A stretch of DNA of 64,000 bases from Ruegeria sp. PrR005 (GTDB lineage Bacteria > Pseudomonadota > Alphaproteobacteria > Rhodobacterales > Rhodobacteraceae). The translations under genes and the position numbers were made by a program. Every line of letters starts with the position of its first letter. Position 1 is the stretch's first letter. The notes beneath the pieces were generated by a model, which was not told where the DNA came from, did not search any database, and worked only from the letters and a program-made list of their open reading frames with translations. Location: contig NZ_JAAGOX010000013.1 of NCBI RefSeq assembly GCF_010500245.1, forward strand, positions 1 to 64,000, in the 5' to 3' direction. This document shows positions 1 to 8,086 of the stretch, in pieces.

Positions 1-80
1 TTCGGGCTTCGGTCGCTTGTTGGCCATGTGTTTCCTACGTTTTCCTAAACATAGCGGAGGACCACTTCAGTGGGGGAGCA
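1..80 (-). mobile_element. left-edge fragment of an IS3-like insertion sequence
   Basis: A minus-strand reading frame starts with ATG at 27-25 and runs off the window as MANKRPKPE. Those nine residues match, from memory, the start of OrfA transposase proteins of IS3-family elements in alphaproteobacteria. An AGGA ribosome-binding site lies just upstream. The segment at 61-80 would be the terminal inverted repeat, reading inward on the minus strand as TGCTCCCCCACTG and so on. Only the end of the element is present, so family and exact boundary are uncertain. Confidence 0.45.
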
Positions 81-570
81 GCAGGCATCGAAGTGTTCAG
101 CCCGTTTTCCAAGAAAATCATCTCATTTCAGACACCTAGAGGCTAAGCACCAAATCGGCGCAGTCATCAGGTCCGGAGAATATCGGCCCTGAGAGACCGC
201 TTCCGGGCCACCTGGCGCCGGGTTCGGTGCTCAGCCCCTCCTGCATAACCCTCGAAAACAACGGAAAAATCCCGCCGACGCAGGGCGTGGAGAAACAGTT
301 CTCAAAGGCAAGTGGCGGAGGAAGTGCCCTTCCAACTGGACCGTCTCCTGTGACCCCTGAGGGAGCTCCGGCAGGATTACGTGTCTTAAGATGTTCTGAC
401 GGAAATTGCGTGATCTGACATGGCCTTGGCCAGAAACTCGCTGCTGCGCCGACCGTCCGAAGCGCCCCGCCCGCAACGCGCAGATTCCCGCAACACACTG
501 ACTTGAATACGTTTTCTTTCTACGCATTCGTTGTCCTGCGACCAAAGTGGTCGTTCGAAAGGAAACGAAG
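81..570. other. non-coding stretch between IS end and first AlpA-like gene
   Basis: No open frame here has a convincing start, ribosome-binding site and protein-like composition. The frames that stay open on the minus strand are rich in Arg/Ala/Ser and look like shadows. The last 60 bases are AT-richer and probably hold the promoter of the gene starting at 571. Confidence 0.5.
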
Positions 571-771
571 ATGCGAGAAATTTGCCTCAGTCAAATCGAT
601 CTGGCTGCCCGATGGAGAATTAGCCCGAGGACACTTGAGCGGTGGCGTTGGACTGGCGAAGGACCGAGCTTCATGAAGCTCGGCGGGCGCGTGATCTACC
701 GCCTCGAAGATGTCCTTGCGTTCGAAAATCAAGAATTGCGCGACCTAGAGGAGATAAAGGCCGGGCGCTGA
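571..771 (+). CDS. AlpA/excisionase-like HTH protein, copy 1
   Basis: A 66-residue protein that is essentially one winged helix-turn-helix of the MerR/AlpA/excisionase type. The core reads QIDLAARWRISPRTLERWR, followed by a TGEGPSFMKLGGRVIYR wing and an EDVLAFE helix. The ATG at 571 is chosen over the in-frame GTG at 547 because AAAGGAAACGAAG lies directly upstream. Proteins of this family act as DNA-binding regulators or recombination directionality factors of prophages and islands. A close paralogue follows at 875 with the same leader, and another lies inside the prophage at 51333-51542. It may regulate the downstream defence operon or belong to the island's excision machinery; the sequence cannot say which. 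Confidence 0.8.
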   Translation: MREICLSQIDLAARWRISPRTLERWRWTGEGPSFMKLGGRVIYRLEDVLAFENQELRDLEEIKAGR

Positions 772-874
772 ATCCCGCGCGGGCATCGTCAGCAAAACCC
801 TGCGCGAAGCATCGTGTTGGACGCGCAGGGAGTTTGCATTTCGGCCTTTGAGGTTGCACGAAAGGAAACGAAAG

Positions 875-1075
875 ATGTTCGACACACGTCTGACCCAAAT
901 TGAGCTGGCAGCACGATGGAGGATCAGCCACAGGACCCTCGAATACTGGCGCTCCACAGGCGACGGGCCGCGCTTCATCAAGATCGGACGCCGCGTCATC
1001 TATCGGATGGAGGATGTCGTGGCATTCGAAGACCGAGAGCTCAGCGAGATCGCACCGGACGAGGCCGGGGGCTGA
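875..1075 (+). CDS. AlpA/excisionase-like HTH protein, copy 2
   Basis: A 66-residue paralogue of the gene at 571. It has QIELAARWRISHRTLEYWR, a TGDGPRFIKIGRRVIYR wing and the EDVVAFED tail. The leader CGAAAGGAAACGAAAGATG is nearly identical to that of copy 1, so coding region and ribosome-binding site were duplicated together. Divergence is concentrated after the HTH and at the C-terminus (SEIAPDEAGG against RDLEEIKAGR). Expected role: sequence-specific DNA binding as a regulator or excisionase. No integrase is adjacent; the nearest recombinase is at 57 kb. Confidence 0.8.
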   Translation: MFDTRLTQIELAARWRISHRTLEYWRSTGDGPRFIKIGRRVIYRMEDVVAFEDRELSEIAPDEAGG

Positions 1076-1221
1076 ACCATACCGATTGCCTGCCATCTCC
1101 TGTGCTGCGCGTCTCGGCGAGCCGCACGGGTAAGGCCGCCATCAATTCCTGATCCGCGACTGTGCGGTCCCTGATCGAGCTACACCCCACCCGCAACCCC
1201 CAGCAATATCAATCGCTTTAC

Positions 1222-1239
1222 GCGCAATTCCGATTGCGC
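1222..1239. promoter_or_regulatory. candidate operator palindrome upstream of WYL gene
   Basis: Inverted repeat GCGCAAT (1222-1228) / ATTGCGC (1233-1239) with a four-base centre, about 90 bases before the WYL start. WYL regulators of phage-defence loci (BrxR, CapW) are known to bind palindromes in front of their own operon, so this is a plausible autoregulatory site. That role is inferred. Confidence 0.4.
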
Positions 1240-1271
1240 GCGCTCACCCCGTCGGATAGCGTCTCCTAGAA

Positions 1272-1284
1272 CCCAATAATTGGG
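1272..1284. promoter_or_regulatory. second candidate operator, 13-base perfect dyad
   Basis: CCCAAT-A-ATTGGG is a perfect dyad with six-base arms, 44 bases upstream of the chosen WYL start codon. It sits where a repressor would block transcription of the defence operon. Its arms share an ATT core with the palindrome at 1222-1239, but the two are not the same site. Confidence 0.4.
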
Positions 1285-1327
1285 CGCGCATAGTAATCGT
1301 GCGCATCGACCAAGGCGGGAGCGCGTA

Positions 1328-2185
1328 GTGGAAAACGACAGGTCGGAACTTCGCTGGGGCGTCGAGCAGCGGCTCGAGTTCATCGAGTTTCGCCTGTTTT
1401 GGGAGGGGCATGTGAACCGAAGCGATGTCATGGAGCAGTTCGGGCTGTCGGTGAACCAGGCTTCATCCGACCTGAACCGCTACATCAGCTTCGCCCCGGA
1501 CAACATGACCTACGACAAGAGCGCACGCACCTACGTGCGCGGCCCGGGGTTCAAGTCTGTGTTCGGGAAGCTGGACGCTGGCCGATACCTGGCCCAGCTA
1601 CGCTCCCTCGAGGAAGGGCTCCTCGACCGCGATGACTGCTGGACCACTGACCTACCGGCCTTTGGCTCGACGCCAACTCCTGCACGCGGCGTTCATCCTG
1701 AAACCTTGCGCGCGGTTGTTGGCGCCATTCGCCGGACTGAGGCGATAGAGATCAACTACCAATCCTTGTCCAATCCCGAGCCGCGTTGGCGCTGGATTGC
1801 GCCCCACGCCATCGCTTTCGATGGGTTTCGTTGGCATGCGCGAGCCTTCTGTATGACGGACGATTGCTTCAAGGACTTCCTGCTGTCGCGGATGCTGGAA
1901 GTGCGCGGGACCGCTGAGGCTGTAACCACTGCCGCCGAAGATGCCGATTGGCATTCGGAGGTCACGCTGGAGGTGGGGCCCCACCCGGAACTGTCCGAGA
2001 CACAGGCCAAGGTGATCGCGCTCGACTACGGCATGCAGGACGGCAAAGCCGAGATCAAGGTTCGCCGCGCACTTCTCTATTACACCCTCAAGCGCCTTGG
2101 GCTGGACACGGATCCATCCGCCAGGAAACCGCAGGATCAGCAGATTGTTCTTCTGAACCGAGAGGTCGTCGATGCAAATTATTGA
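1328..2185 (+). CDS. WYL-domain transcriptional regulator (BrxR/CapW-like)
   Basis: A 285-residue protein with an N-terminal winged-HTH region (about 10-60, including RSDVMEQFGLSVNQASSDL), a central WYL-type ligand-binding region (about 140-215, EINYQSLSNPEPRWRWIAPH then FDGFRWHARAFC), and a C-terminal extension. The architecture matches the regulators that head many BREX, CBASS and R-M loci, which repress the operon and sense nucleic-acid or infection signals. The GTG at 1328 follows GGCGGGA and fits better than a TTG at 1280. The 3' end overlaps the helicase gene by 14 bases, so it is the first gene of the operon. Two palindromes upstream are candidate operators. Confidence 0.8.
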   Translation: MENDRSELRWGVEQRLEFIEFRLFWEGHVNRSDVMEQFGLSVNQASSDLNRYISFAPDNMTYDKSARTYVRGPGFKSVFGKLDAGRYLAQLRSLEEGLLDRDDCWTTDLPAFGSTPTPARGVHPETLRAVVGAIRRTEAIEINYQSLSNPEPRWRWIAPHAIAFDGFRWHARAFCMTDDCFKDFLLSRMLEVRGTAEAVTTAAEDADWHSEVTLEVGPHPELSETQAKVIALDYGMQDGKAEIKVRRALLYYTLKRLGLDTDPSARKPQDQQIVLLNREVVDANY

Positions 2186-5100
2186 TAACACATCGCGACT
2201 GCTTGGGGATGACCTGAAGGCCTCCATTGAACGCGGGTCACGTTTGCGGATCGCGGCATCGTGTTTTTCGATTTATGCATTCGAGGAGCTGAAAGCTGAA
2301 CTCTCGAAGATCGACAGTTTGCAGTTCATTTTTACGGCCCCGACCTTCGTTCCAACGGAAGTTACGGATCGGCTTCGGAAAGAGCGTCGAGAATTCTTCA
2401 TACCGAAGGCTCGGCGCGAAAGCGGCCTTTATGGTACGGAATTCGAGATCCAGCTTCGCAATAAGCTAACGCAGCGCGCTGTAGCCCGAGAATGCGCAGA
2501 TTGGATCCGCAAGAAGGCCAGGTTCCGCTCCAACACGAGCAAGGCGCCGATGCAGCAGTTCATGCACGTTGCAGGCTCTGACGGAGAGGTGGGCTATATG
2601 CCAATCAGCGGCTTCACCGCCGTGGATTTGGGCTACCAAAAAGGTGATGCGGTCTCAAACTTCGTCACACGTTTTGACGACCCTGCTCATGCGAAGATGT
2701 ACCTTCAGCTTTTCGACCAGATCTGGTCGGACCCGGACAAGGTGAAGGACGTTACCTCTGCCATTTGCGAGCATATTGAGTCCGTCTATCAGGAGAACTC
2801 TCCTGAGCGCATCTATTTTGCGATGCTATATAGCATTTTCCAAGACTTCCTTGATGAAGTCGACGAAGATGTTCTGCCGAACGATCTCACGGGTTATCAG
2901 GACAGCCTCGTGTGGAACAAGCTGTTCAACTATCAGAAAGATGCAGCGACCGGCATCATCAACAAGCTCGAGACGTACAACGGCTGTATCCTCGCGGACT
3001 CGGTCGGCCTTGGGAAGACGTTCACCGCCTTGGCGGTGGTCAAATACTACGAGTTGCGCAATCGCTCGGTCTTGGTCCTTTGCCCCAAAAAGCTCGCAGA
3101 TAATTGGCGCAACTATAACTCGAACCTGACCACAAACATTTTTGCCAAGGACAGGTTCAACTACGATGTGCTGTGCCATACCGATCTCTCACGGACTTCC
3201 GGCGAGTCCTTTGGCATCCCCCTCAATCGCGTGAACTGGGGAAATTACGATCTCGTCGTGATCGACGAGTCCCACAATTTCCGGAACAATGATGTCTACA
3301 AAGACCGGGAAACGCGGTACCAAAAGCTCATGAACAAGGTCATCCGCGCGGGCGTGAAGACTAAGGTCCTGATGCTTTCCGCGACGCCGGTGAATAACAA
3401 GTTCACCGATCTCCGCAACCAGTTGGCACTGGCATACGAGGGGCAGTCGGAGGCGCTCAGCAAAAGCCTGAAGAGTCAGGCCACCATTGAGGAGATCTTC
3501 CGACGGGCTCAGACTGCATTCAACGAATGGTCCGCTCTGCCTTCGGAGGAAAGGACCGCCGCATCGATATTGAAGTCACTGGACTTTGACTTTTTCGAGC
3601 TTCTCGATGCCGTCACGATTGCCCGTTCGCGGAAGCACATCGAAACTTTCTACGACACAAAAGACATCGGAAAGTTTCCCCAGAGACGCAAACCTCTTTC
3701 ACATCATCGGCCAATTACCGAGCGAACCGACGTGATGGGTTTCAACGATATCTTCTCGCAGCTTTCGGTGCTCAAGCTGGCAGTCTATGCGCCTATCAGC
3801 TACATCCTGCCGAGCCGACTGCGGAAGTATGAGGAAATCTATGACACGCAGACCGAGGGCGGTCGGGGCAAACTGAGGCAGGCCGATCGCGAGCGCAGCC
3901 TTCAGGCCCTCATGACGACCAACCTGCTGAAACGCTTGGAGAGCTCGGTTGCAGCGTTTCGTCTCACGCTTCGGTCCCTAGGTGCGAATGTTTCTCGCAC
4001 GCTCGATGCCATCGAAGAATTCGAAAAGACGGGGCGCAGCGGGAGCGTAAGTGACCACCTTGCGGAGATGAGTGACTTCGACCCGGAAGATGATGATCTT
4101 TCGGGCCTCGATGAATTCACGGTCGGAAAGAAGGTGCAGATCAGTCTCGCAGACATGGACCTGCCCTCCTGGAAGCACGACCTAGCTGCCGACCTTGTCC
4201 TGATCGAAGACCTGATCGCATCAATGGAAAAGGTCAAACCGGCGGACGACGCCAAGCTCCAGCATCTGCTTGCCCTTATCAGACAGAAGGTTGATGAGCC
4301 GCTGAATCCTGGGAACAGGAAAGTGCTGATCTTCACCGCGTTCGCTGACACCGCAAATTATCTTTACGACAACCTGGCGCCCTTCGCACACCAGCTCGGA
4401 CTGCATGTCGGCAAGGTCACCGGGTCGGACGCCCCCAAAACCACGCTCAAGAAGTCATACGACTTCCAGAGCGTCCTGACCTTGTTTTCTCCGCGCTCGA
4501 AAGAGAAAGCCATTGTCCTGCCAAACGATCCGGCTGAGCTGGACATTCTCATCGGCACCGACTGCATCTCGGAAGGTCAGAACCTGCAGGACTGCGACTT
4601 CCTGATCAACTACGATATCCACTGGAACCCGGTGCGCATCATTCAGCGTTTCGGTCGGATCGACCGGATCGGTTCCCCAAACAGCCAGATCCAGCTGGTC
4701 AACTACTGGCCCGACATCACGCTCGACGAATACATCAACCTCAAGGAGCGCGTCGAAAACCGGATGGTGATCACCGACATCACCGCCACTGGCGACGACA
4801 ACGTGCTCACGGCGAAGTCGAGTGACATCGCCTACCGCAAGGAACAGCTCAAGCGGCTCCAGGACGAGGTCATCGAGCTCGAGGACGTGAAGGCCGGAAT
4901 CTCGATCACCGATCTCGGGCTGAACGACTTCCGAATGGACCTGCTCAACTACGTCAAGGCGCATGGCGAGCTCGACAACGTGCCCTTCGGCATGCACGCC
5001 GTCGTCCCGGCGCAGCCAGAGCTGGGATTGCAGCCCGGTGTCATCTTCGCCCTGAAGAACATCCACGACAGCGTGAACGTCAACCAGCAAAACCGGCTGC

Positions 5101-5444
5101 ACCCCTTCTACCTGGTCTACATCGACGACGACGGCCAAATCGTCGCCGACCACACCGAGGTCAAGCGCCTGCTTGACCTGATCCGATCCAGCTGCAAGGG
5201 GCGGATCGAGCCCATGCGCGATGTCTGTCGCATCTTCAACGAACGCACCGAAGACGGGCGCAAGATGGGCCGCTATTCCGACCTGCTCTCCAGCGCGATC
5301 CGCTCGATGATCGAGGTGAAGGAAGAGAAGGACATCGACAGCCTGTTCAGCGGCGGTCGAACCACGGCGCTGACCCACACCATCAAGGGGCTGGACGACT
5401 TCGAGCTGATCGCCTTCCTGGTCATCGAAGGGGGCGGCTCATGA
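2172..5444 (+). CDS. SNF2-family helicase with PLD-like N-terminus
   Basis: A 1,090-residue protein. Residues about 1-200 resemble a phospholipase-D-like fold, but I see no HxK(x4)D catalytic motif; the corresponding stretch reads FMHVAGSDGEVGYMPISG. The helicase core follows: Walker A ADSVGLGKT near 278, DESH Walker B near 365, SATP near 405, and the C-terminal lobe with GTDCISEGQNLQ and QRFGRIDRIGSP near 800-835. This is an SNF2/DEAD-like dsDNA translocase as found in defence loci. It overlaps the WYL gene by 14 bases and the DUF4391 gene by 4, implying co-translation with the methyltransferase and Res genes. The last third is visibly GC-richer than the first two thirds, hinting at recombination. 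Confidence 0.85.
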   Translation: MQIIDNTSRLLGDDLKASIERGSRLRIAASCFSIYAFEELKAELSKIDSLQFIFTAPTFVPTEVTDRLRKERREFFIPKARRESGLYGTEFEIQLRNKLTQRAVARECADWIRKKARFRSNTSKAPMQQFMHVAGSDGEVGYMPISGFTAVDLGYQKGDAVSNFVTRFDDPAHAKMYLQLFDQIWSDPDKVKDVTSAICEHIESVYQENSPERIYFAMLYSIFQDFLDEVDEDVLPNDLTGYQDSLVWNKLFNYQKDAATGIINKLETYNGCILADSVGLGKTFTALAVVKYYELRNRSVLVLCPKKLADNWRNYNSNLTTNIFAKDRFNYDVLCHTDLSRTSGESFGIPLNRVNWGNYDLVVIDESHNFRNNDVYKDRETRYQKLMNKVIRAGVKTKVLMLSATPVNNKFTDLRNQLALAYEGQSEALSKSLKSQATIEEIFRRAQTAFNEWSALPSEERTAASILKSLDFDFFELLDAVTIARSRKHIETFYDTKDIGKFPQRRKPLSHHRPITERTDVMGFNDIFSQLSVLKLAVYAPISYILPSRLRKYEEIYDTQTEGGRGKLRQADRERSLQALMTTNLLKRLESSVAAFRLTLRSLGANVSRTLDAIEEFEKTGRSGSVSDHLAEMSDFDPEDDDLSGLDEFTVGKKVQISLADMDLPSWKHDLAADLVLIEDLIASMEKVKPADDAKLQHLLALIRQKVDEPLNPGNRKVLIFTAFADTANYLYDNLAPFAHQLGLHVGKVTGSDAPKTTLKKSYDFQSVLTLFSPRSKEKAIVLPNDPAELDILIGTDCISEGQNLQDCDFLINYDIHWNPVRIIQRFGRIDRIGSPNSQIQLVNYWPDITLDEYINLKERVENRMVITDITATGDDNVLTAKSSDIAYRKEQLKRLQDEVIELEDVKAGISITDLGLNDFRMDLLNYVKAHGELDNVPFGMHAVVPAQPELGLQPGVIFALKNIHDSVNVNQQNRLHPFYLVYIDDDGQIVADHTEVKRLLDLIRSSCKGRIEPMRDVCRIFNERTEDGRKMGRYSDLLSSAIRSMIEVKEEKDIDSLFSGGRTTALTHTIKGLDDFELIAFLVIEGGGS

Positions 5445-6202
5445 CCCTCTACGACTGGCCCCGCGCAAGCGCCTTCGGGCGCGTGATCCCCAAGAACAAG
5501 ATCTACGAACATGCCGGGGCGAACACGGGCCTAAAGGACCTCTTCGTGCGCGAGGTGGATCAGATCATCTGGTCACATAAGCTGGCGCCCGAGACGGTCA
5601 ATCTGGCGGCGACCAAGCAGGTGGCCGAGATACAGGTCTTCCGCATCACTGCGCGCACTGCGACGCTGGACACGAGCGTGCTGCGCGCCATCGACAAGGC
5701 CATTCCCTCTCCGCTGATCTTCGAGGTGGCACATGGCGGCCGCGTCAGGCTGACGGCCGCCTACAAGCGGCAGAGCGAGGCCGACAGCACCCGCTGGGTT
5801 GTGGGCGACTATTTTCAGGGAGACTGGCTGCCCGAGGACGCACCGCGCGCCCCGCTACCTGTGGCGCTGAACATGGGCGCGCTGTACGAGCGGTTGCTCG
5901 AGCCGCTGGTGGCGGGTCAGACGGCACGGTTGATCCCCAGGGCCGCATCAGGGTTTGGCGAGGCGCCTCAGGCATCCCTCACCCCTTCCGAGGCGGAGCG
6001 CCCCCTGTCGCTGGAAGAACGCATCGCGCAGGCTGAGGCGATTAAGACGCAGACGCGTGAGGTCGAGCGGATCACGGCGCGTCTGGGACGCGAAAAACAA
6101 TTCAACAAGCGCGTGGCGATCAATGCCGAGCTGCGCGCGGCGAAACAAGAACTTGAGCGGTTGACCGGGGCACACCCCGGAACCGCCGTGACGAATGATT
6201 GA
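5441..6202 (+). CDS. DUF4391-type protein
   Basis: A 253-residue protein with the N-terminal signature MTLYDWPRASAFGRVIPKN and a middle SPLIFEVAHGGRVRLTAAYK strand region typical of DUF4391. Such proteins sit beside type III-like methyltransferase and helicase genes. The C-terminal 60 residues (SLEERIAQAEAIKTQTREVE onward) should form a coiled coil, suggesting a bridging role in a complex. The start overlaps the helicase stop (ATGA). I know of no enzymatic motif in it. Its position between an SNF2 helicase and Mod/Res suggests an adaptor or assembly subunit, which is inference. Confidence 0.75.
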   Translation: MTLYDWPRASAFGRVIPKNKIYEHAGANTGLKDLFVREVDQIIWSHKLAPETVNLAATKQVAEIQVFRITARTATLDTSVLRAIDKAIPSPLIFEVAHGGRVRLTAAYKRQSEADSTRWVVGDYFQGDWLPEDAPRAPLPVALNMGALYERLLEPLVAGQTARLIPRAASGFGEAPQASLTPSEAERPLSLEERIAQAEAIKTQTREVERITARLGREKQFNKRVAINAELRAAKQELERLTGAHPGTAVTND

Positions 6203-6212
6203 GAGGAAGAGC

Positions 6213-8078
6213 ATGGACAAGCTGAAGATGCACAGCCCCGACCTGAGCCAGGACAACATCGCGAAAATCCGCGACCTGTTCCCGGGTTGCGTGACGGAAG
6301 CGCAGGACGAGGCGACGGGGGCGGTGCGTCTGGCGGTTGATTTTGACCAACTGCGTCAGGAGTTGAGCGACCACATCGTGGAGGGGCCGCAGGAGCGGTA
6401 CCGGCTGGACTGGCCGGGGAAACGCGAGGCCTTGGTGCTGGCCAACGCACCTATCGCCAAGACATTGCGTCCTTGTCGCGAGGAAAGTGTAGATTTCGAC
6501 TCATCCGACAACCTCTATATCGAAGGCGATAACCTTGAGGCACTCAAAGTCTTGCAGGAATCATTCTTGGGAGAGGTGAAATTAATTTACATTGATCCGC
6601 CCTATAACACTGGTCGAGACTTTATTTACGACGATGATTTCTCGCAAGATGCGAAGGATTACCTTGGGGCATCTGGGCAAACGGATGATGAGGGAAAGCG
6701 TCTGGTTGCCAACACGGAGGCGAACGGGCGTTTCCATTCCGATTGGCTCTCCATGCTTTACCCGAGACTTCACCTTGCCAAAAATCTTTTGGCGGATGAC
6801 GGTGTAGTCTTCATATCTATTGATGACAACGAAGTAGATAACCTTCGCAAGCTTGGTAATGCCGTATTTGGCGAAGCGAACTTTGTGGCCACGATTGTCT
6901 GGCAAAAAGTCTATGCGCCTAAGAATTCTGCGAAGTGGTTTTCTGAAGACCACGATTTCATTCTAGTTTTTGCCAAAAACAAAGAAAGCTGGTTTCCAAA
7001 CCAGCTCCCACGAACGGACGAAATGGAGGCACGCTACAAAAATCTCGACGATGACCCGCGAGGGCCATGGAAGGCAGCTGATATGACTGCTCGCAATGCT
7101 TACGATGCGGGAGTGTATCCCGTCGTGTCACCATCGGGCCGAAAAATTGATGGGCCGCCGACGGGGCGCTATTGGGCAATTAGTGAGGAAAACTTTAAAA
7201 AGCTAGACGCCGACAACAGAATCTGGTGGGGAAAGGATGGAAGTAACGTACCAGCAGTAAAGAAGTTTCTATCTGAAGTGTCATCCGGCAAGACGCCTCA
7301 AACTCTGTGGTTCTACGGCGACGTGGGGCACACCCAAGACGCCAAAAAAACTCTTCTGAAGTACGTGCAATTTGAGAACACCGAGAATGTGTTGAATTCG
7401 GTTAAGCCTGTTGAGCTTCTGCAGCGCATTGTTCAACTCGCTACCACGCCGAACAAAAGAGACATCGTTATGGACTTCTTTAGCGGAAGTGCACCCACTG
7501 CCCATGCTGTGCTAGCGCAAAACCGTGTCGACGGAGGGAACCGGCGTTTCATTGGCGTTCAAATCGCTGAACCTCTGCGCATTCCAGAAACCAAGATGAA
7601 GACCATTTTTGATATGGGGCGGATGCGCCTTGTTAATGTTGTGAACGAGCTGAAGGCCGAAGGTGAAGATGTAAAGGGCTTCCGGGTGCTCAAGGTCGAC
7701 ACCTCGAACATGAAGGACGTCTACTACCGCCCGGACGAGCTGAAACAGTCCGACCTGCTCGACATGGTGGACAACGTGAAGGAGGGCCGCACGGCCGAGG
7801 ATCTGCTGTTCCAGGTGCTGGTCGATTGGGGCGTGGACCTGACGTTGCCCATCCGCCGCGAAACGGTGCAGGGCAAGACCGTGTTCTTCGTCGACGACAA
7901 CGCCCTCATCGCCTGCTTCGACCGCGGCATCACCGAGGATCTGGTGAAAGAGCTGGCAGGCCATGAGCCGCTGCGCGTTGTCTTCCGCGACAACGGATTC
8001 GTCTCTGACGCGGTGAAGATCAACGTGACCCAGATCTTCCGCCAGCTTTCGCCCAGCACCGAAGTCAAAGCGATCTGA
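6213..8078 (+). CDS. type III-like DNA adenine methyltransferase (Mod)
   Basis: A 621-residue beta-class N6-adenine methyltransferase. Motif IV DPPYNTG is at about 128-134, and SAM-binding motif I follows later as [13 protein letters not shown] near 420, the order expected for beta-class Mod. The region between them would carry target recognition. ATG 6213 is preferred over ATG 6195 because GAGAGGAAG lies just before it; either start overlaps or abuts the DUF4391 gene. Role: modifies host sites, and with the Res protein downstream forms a type III-like restriction-modification core. The segment about 6460-7680 is markedly AT-richer than the gene ends, a sign that the catalytic/recognition core was exchanged. 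Confidence 0.9.
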   Translation: MDKLKMHSPDLSQDNIAKIRDLFPGCVTEAQDEATGAVRLAVDFDQLRQELSDHIVEGPQERYRLDWPGKREALVLANAPIAKTLRPCREESVDFDSSDNLYIEGDNLEALKVLQESFLGEVKLIYIDPPYNTGRDFIYDDDFSQDAKDYLGASGQTDDEGKRLVANTEANGRFHSDWLSMLYPRLHLAKNLLADDGVVFISIDDNEVDNLRKLGNAVFGEANFVATIVWQKVYAPKNSAKWFSEDHDFILVFAKNKESWFPNQLPRTDEMEARYKNLDDDPRGPWKAADMTARNAYDAGVYPVVSPSGRKIDGPPTGRYWAISEENFKKLDADNRIWWGKDGSNVPAVKKFLSEVSSGKTPQTLWFYGDVGHTQDAKKTLLKYVQFENTENVLNSVKPVELLQRIVQLATTPNKRDIVMDFFSGSAPTAHAVLAQNRVDGGNRRFIGVQIAEPLRIPETKMKTIFDMGRMRLVNVVNELKAEGEDVKGFRVLKVDTSNMKDVYYRPDELKQSDLLDMVDNVKEGRTAEDLLFQVLVDWGVDLTLPIRRETVQGKTVFFVDDNALIACFDRGITEDLVKELAGHEPLRVVFRDNGFVSDAVKINVTQIFRQLSPSTEVKAI

Positions 8079-8086
8079 GGCCGACC

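Noticed and set aside
1280-1327. TTG start of the WYL gene at 1280
   Set aside because: The added residues are basic and not part of the HTH. The segment includes part of a candidate operator, and GTG 1328 has a better-placed GGCGGGA.
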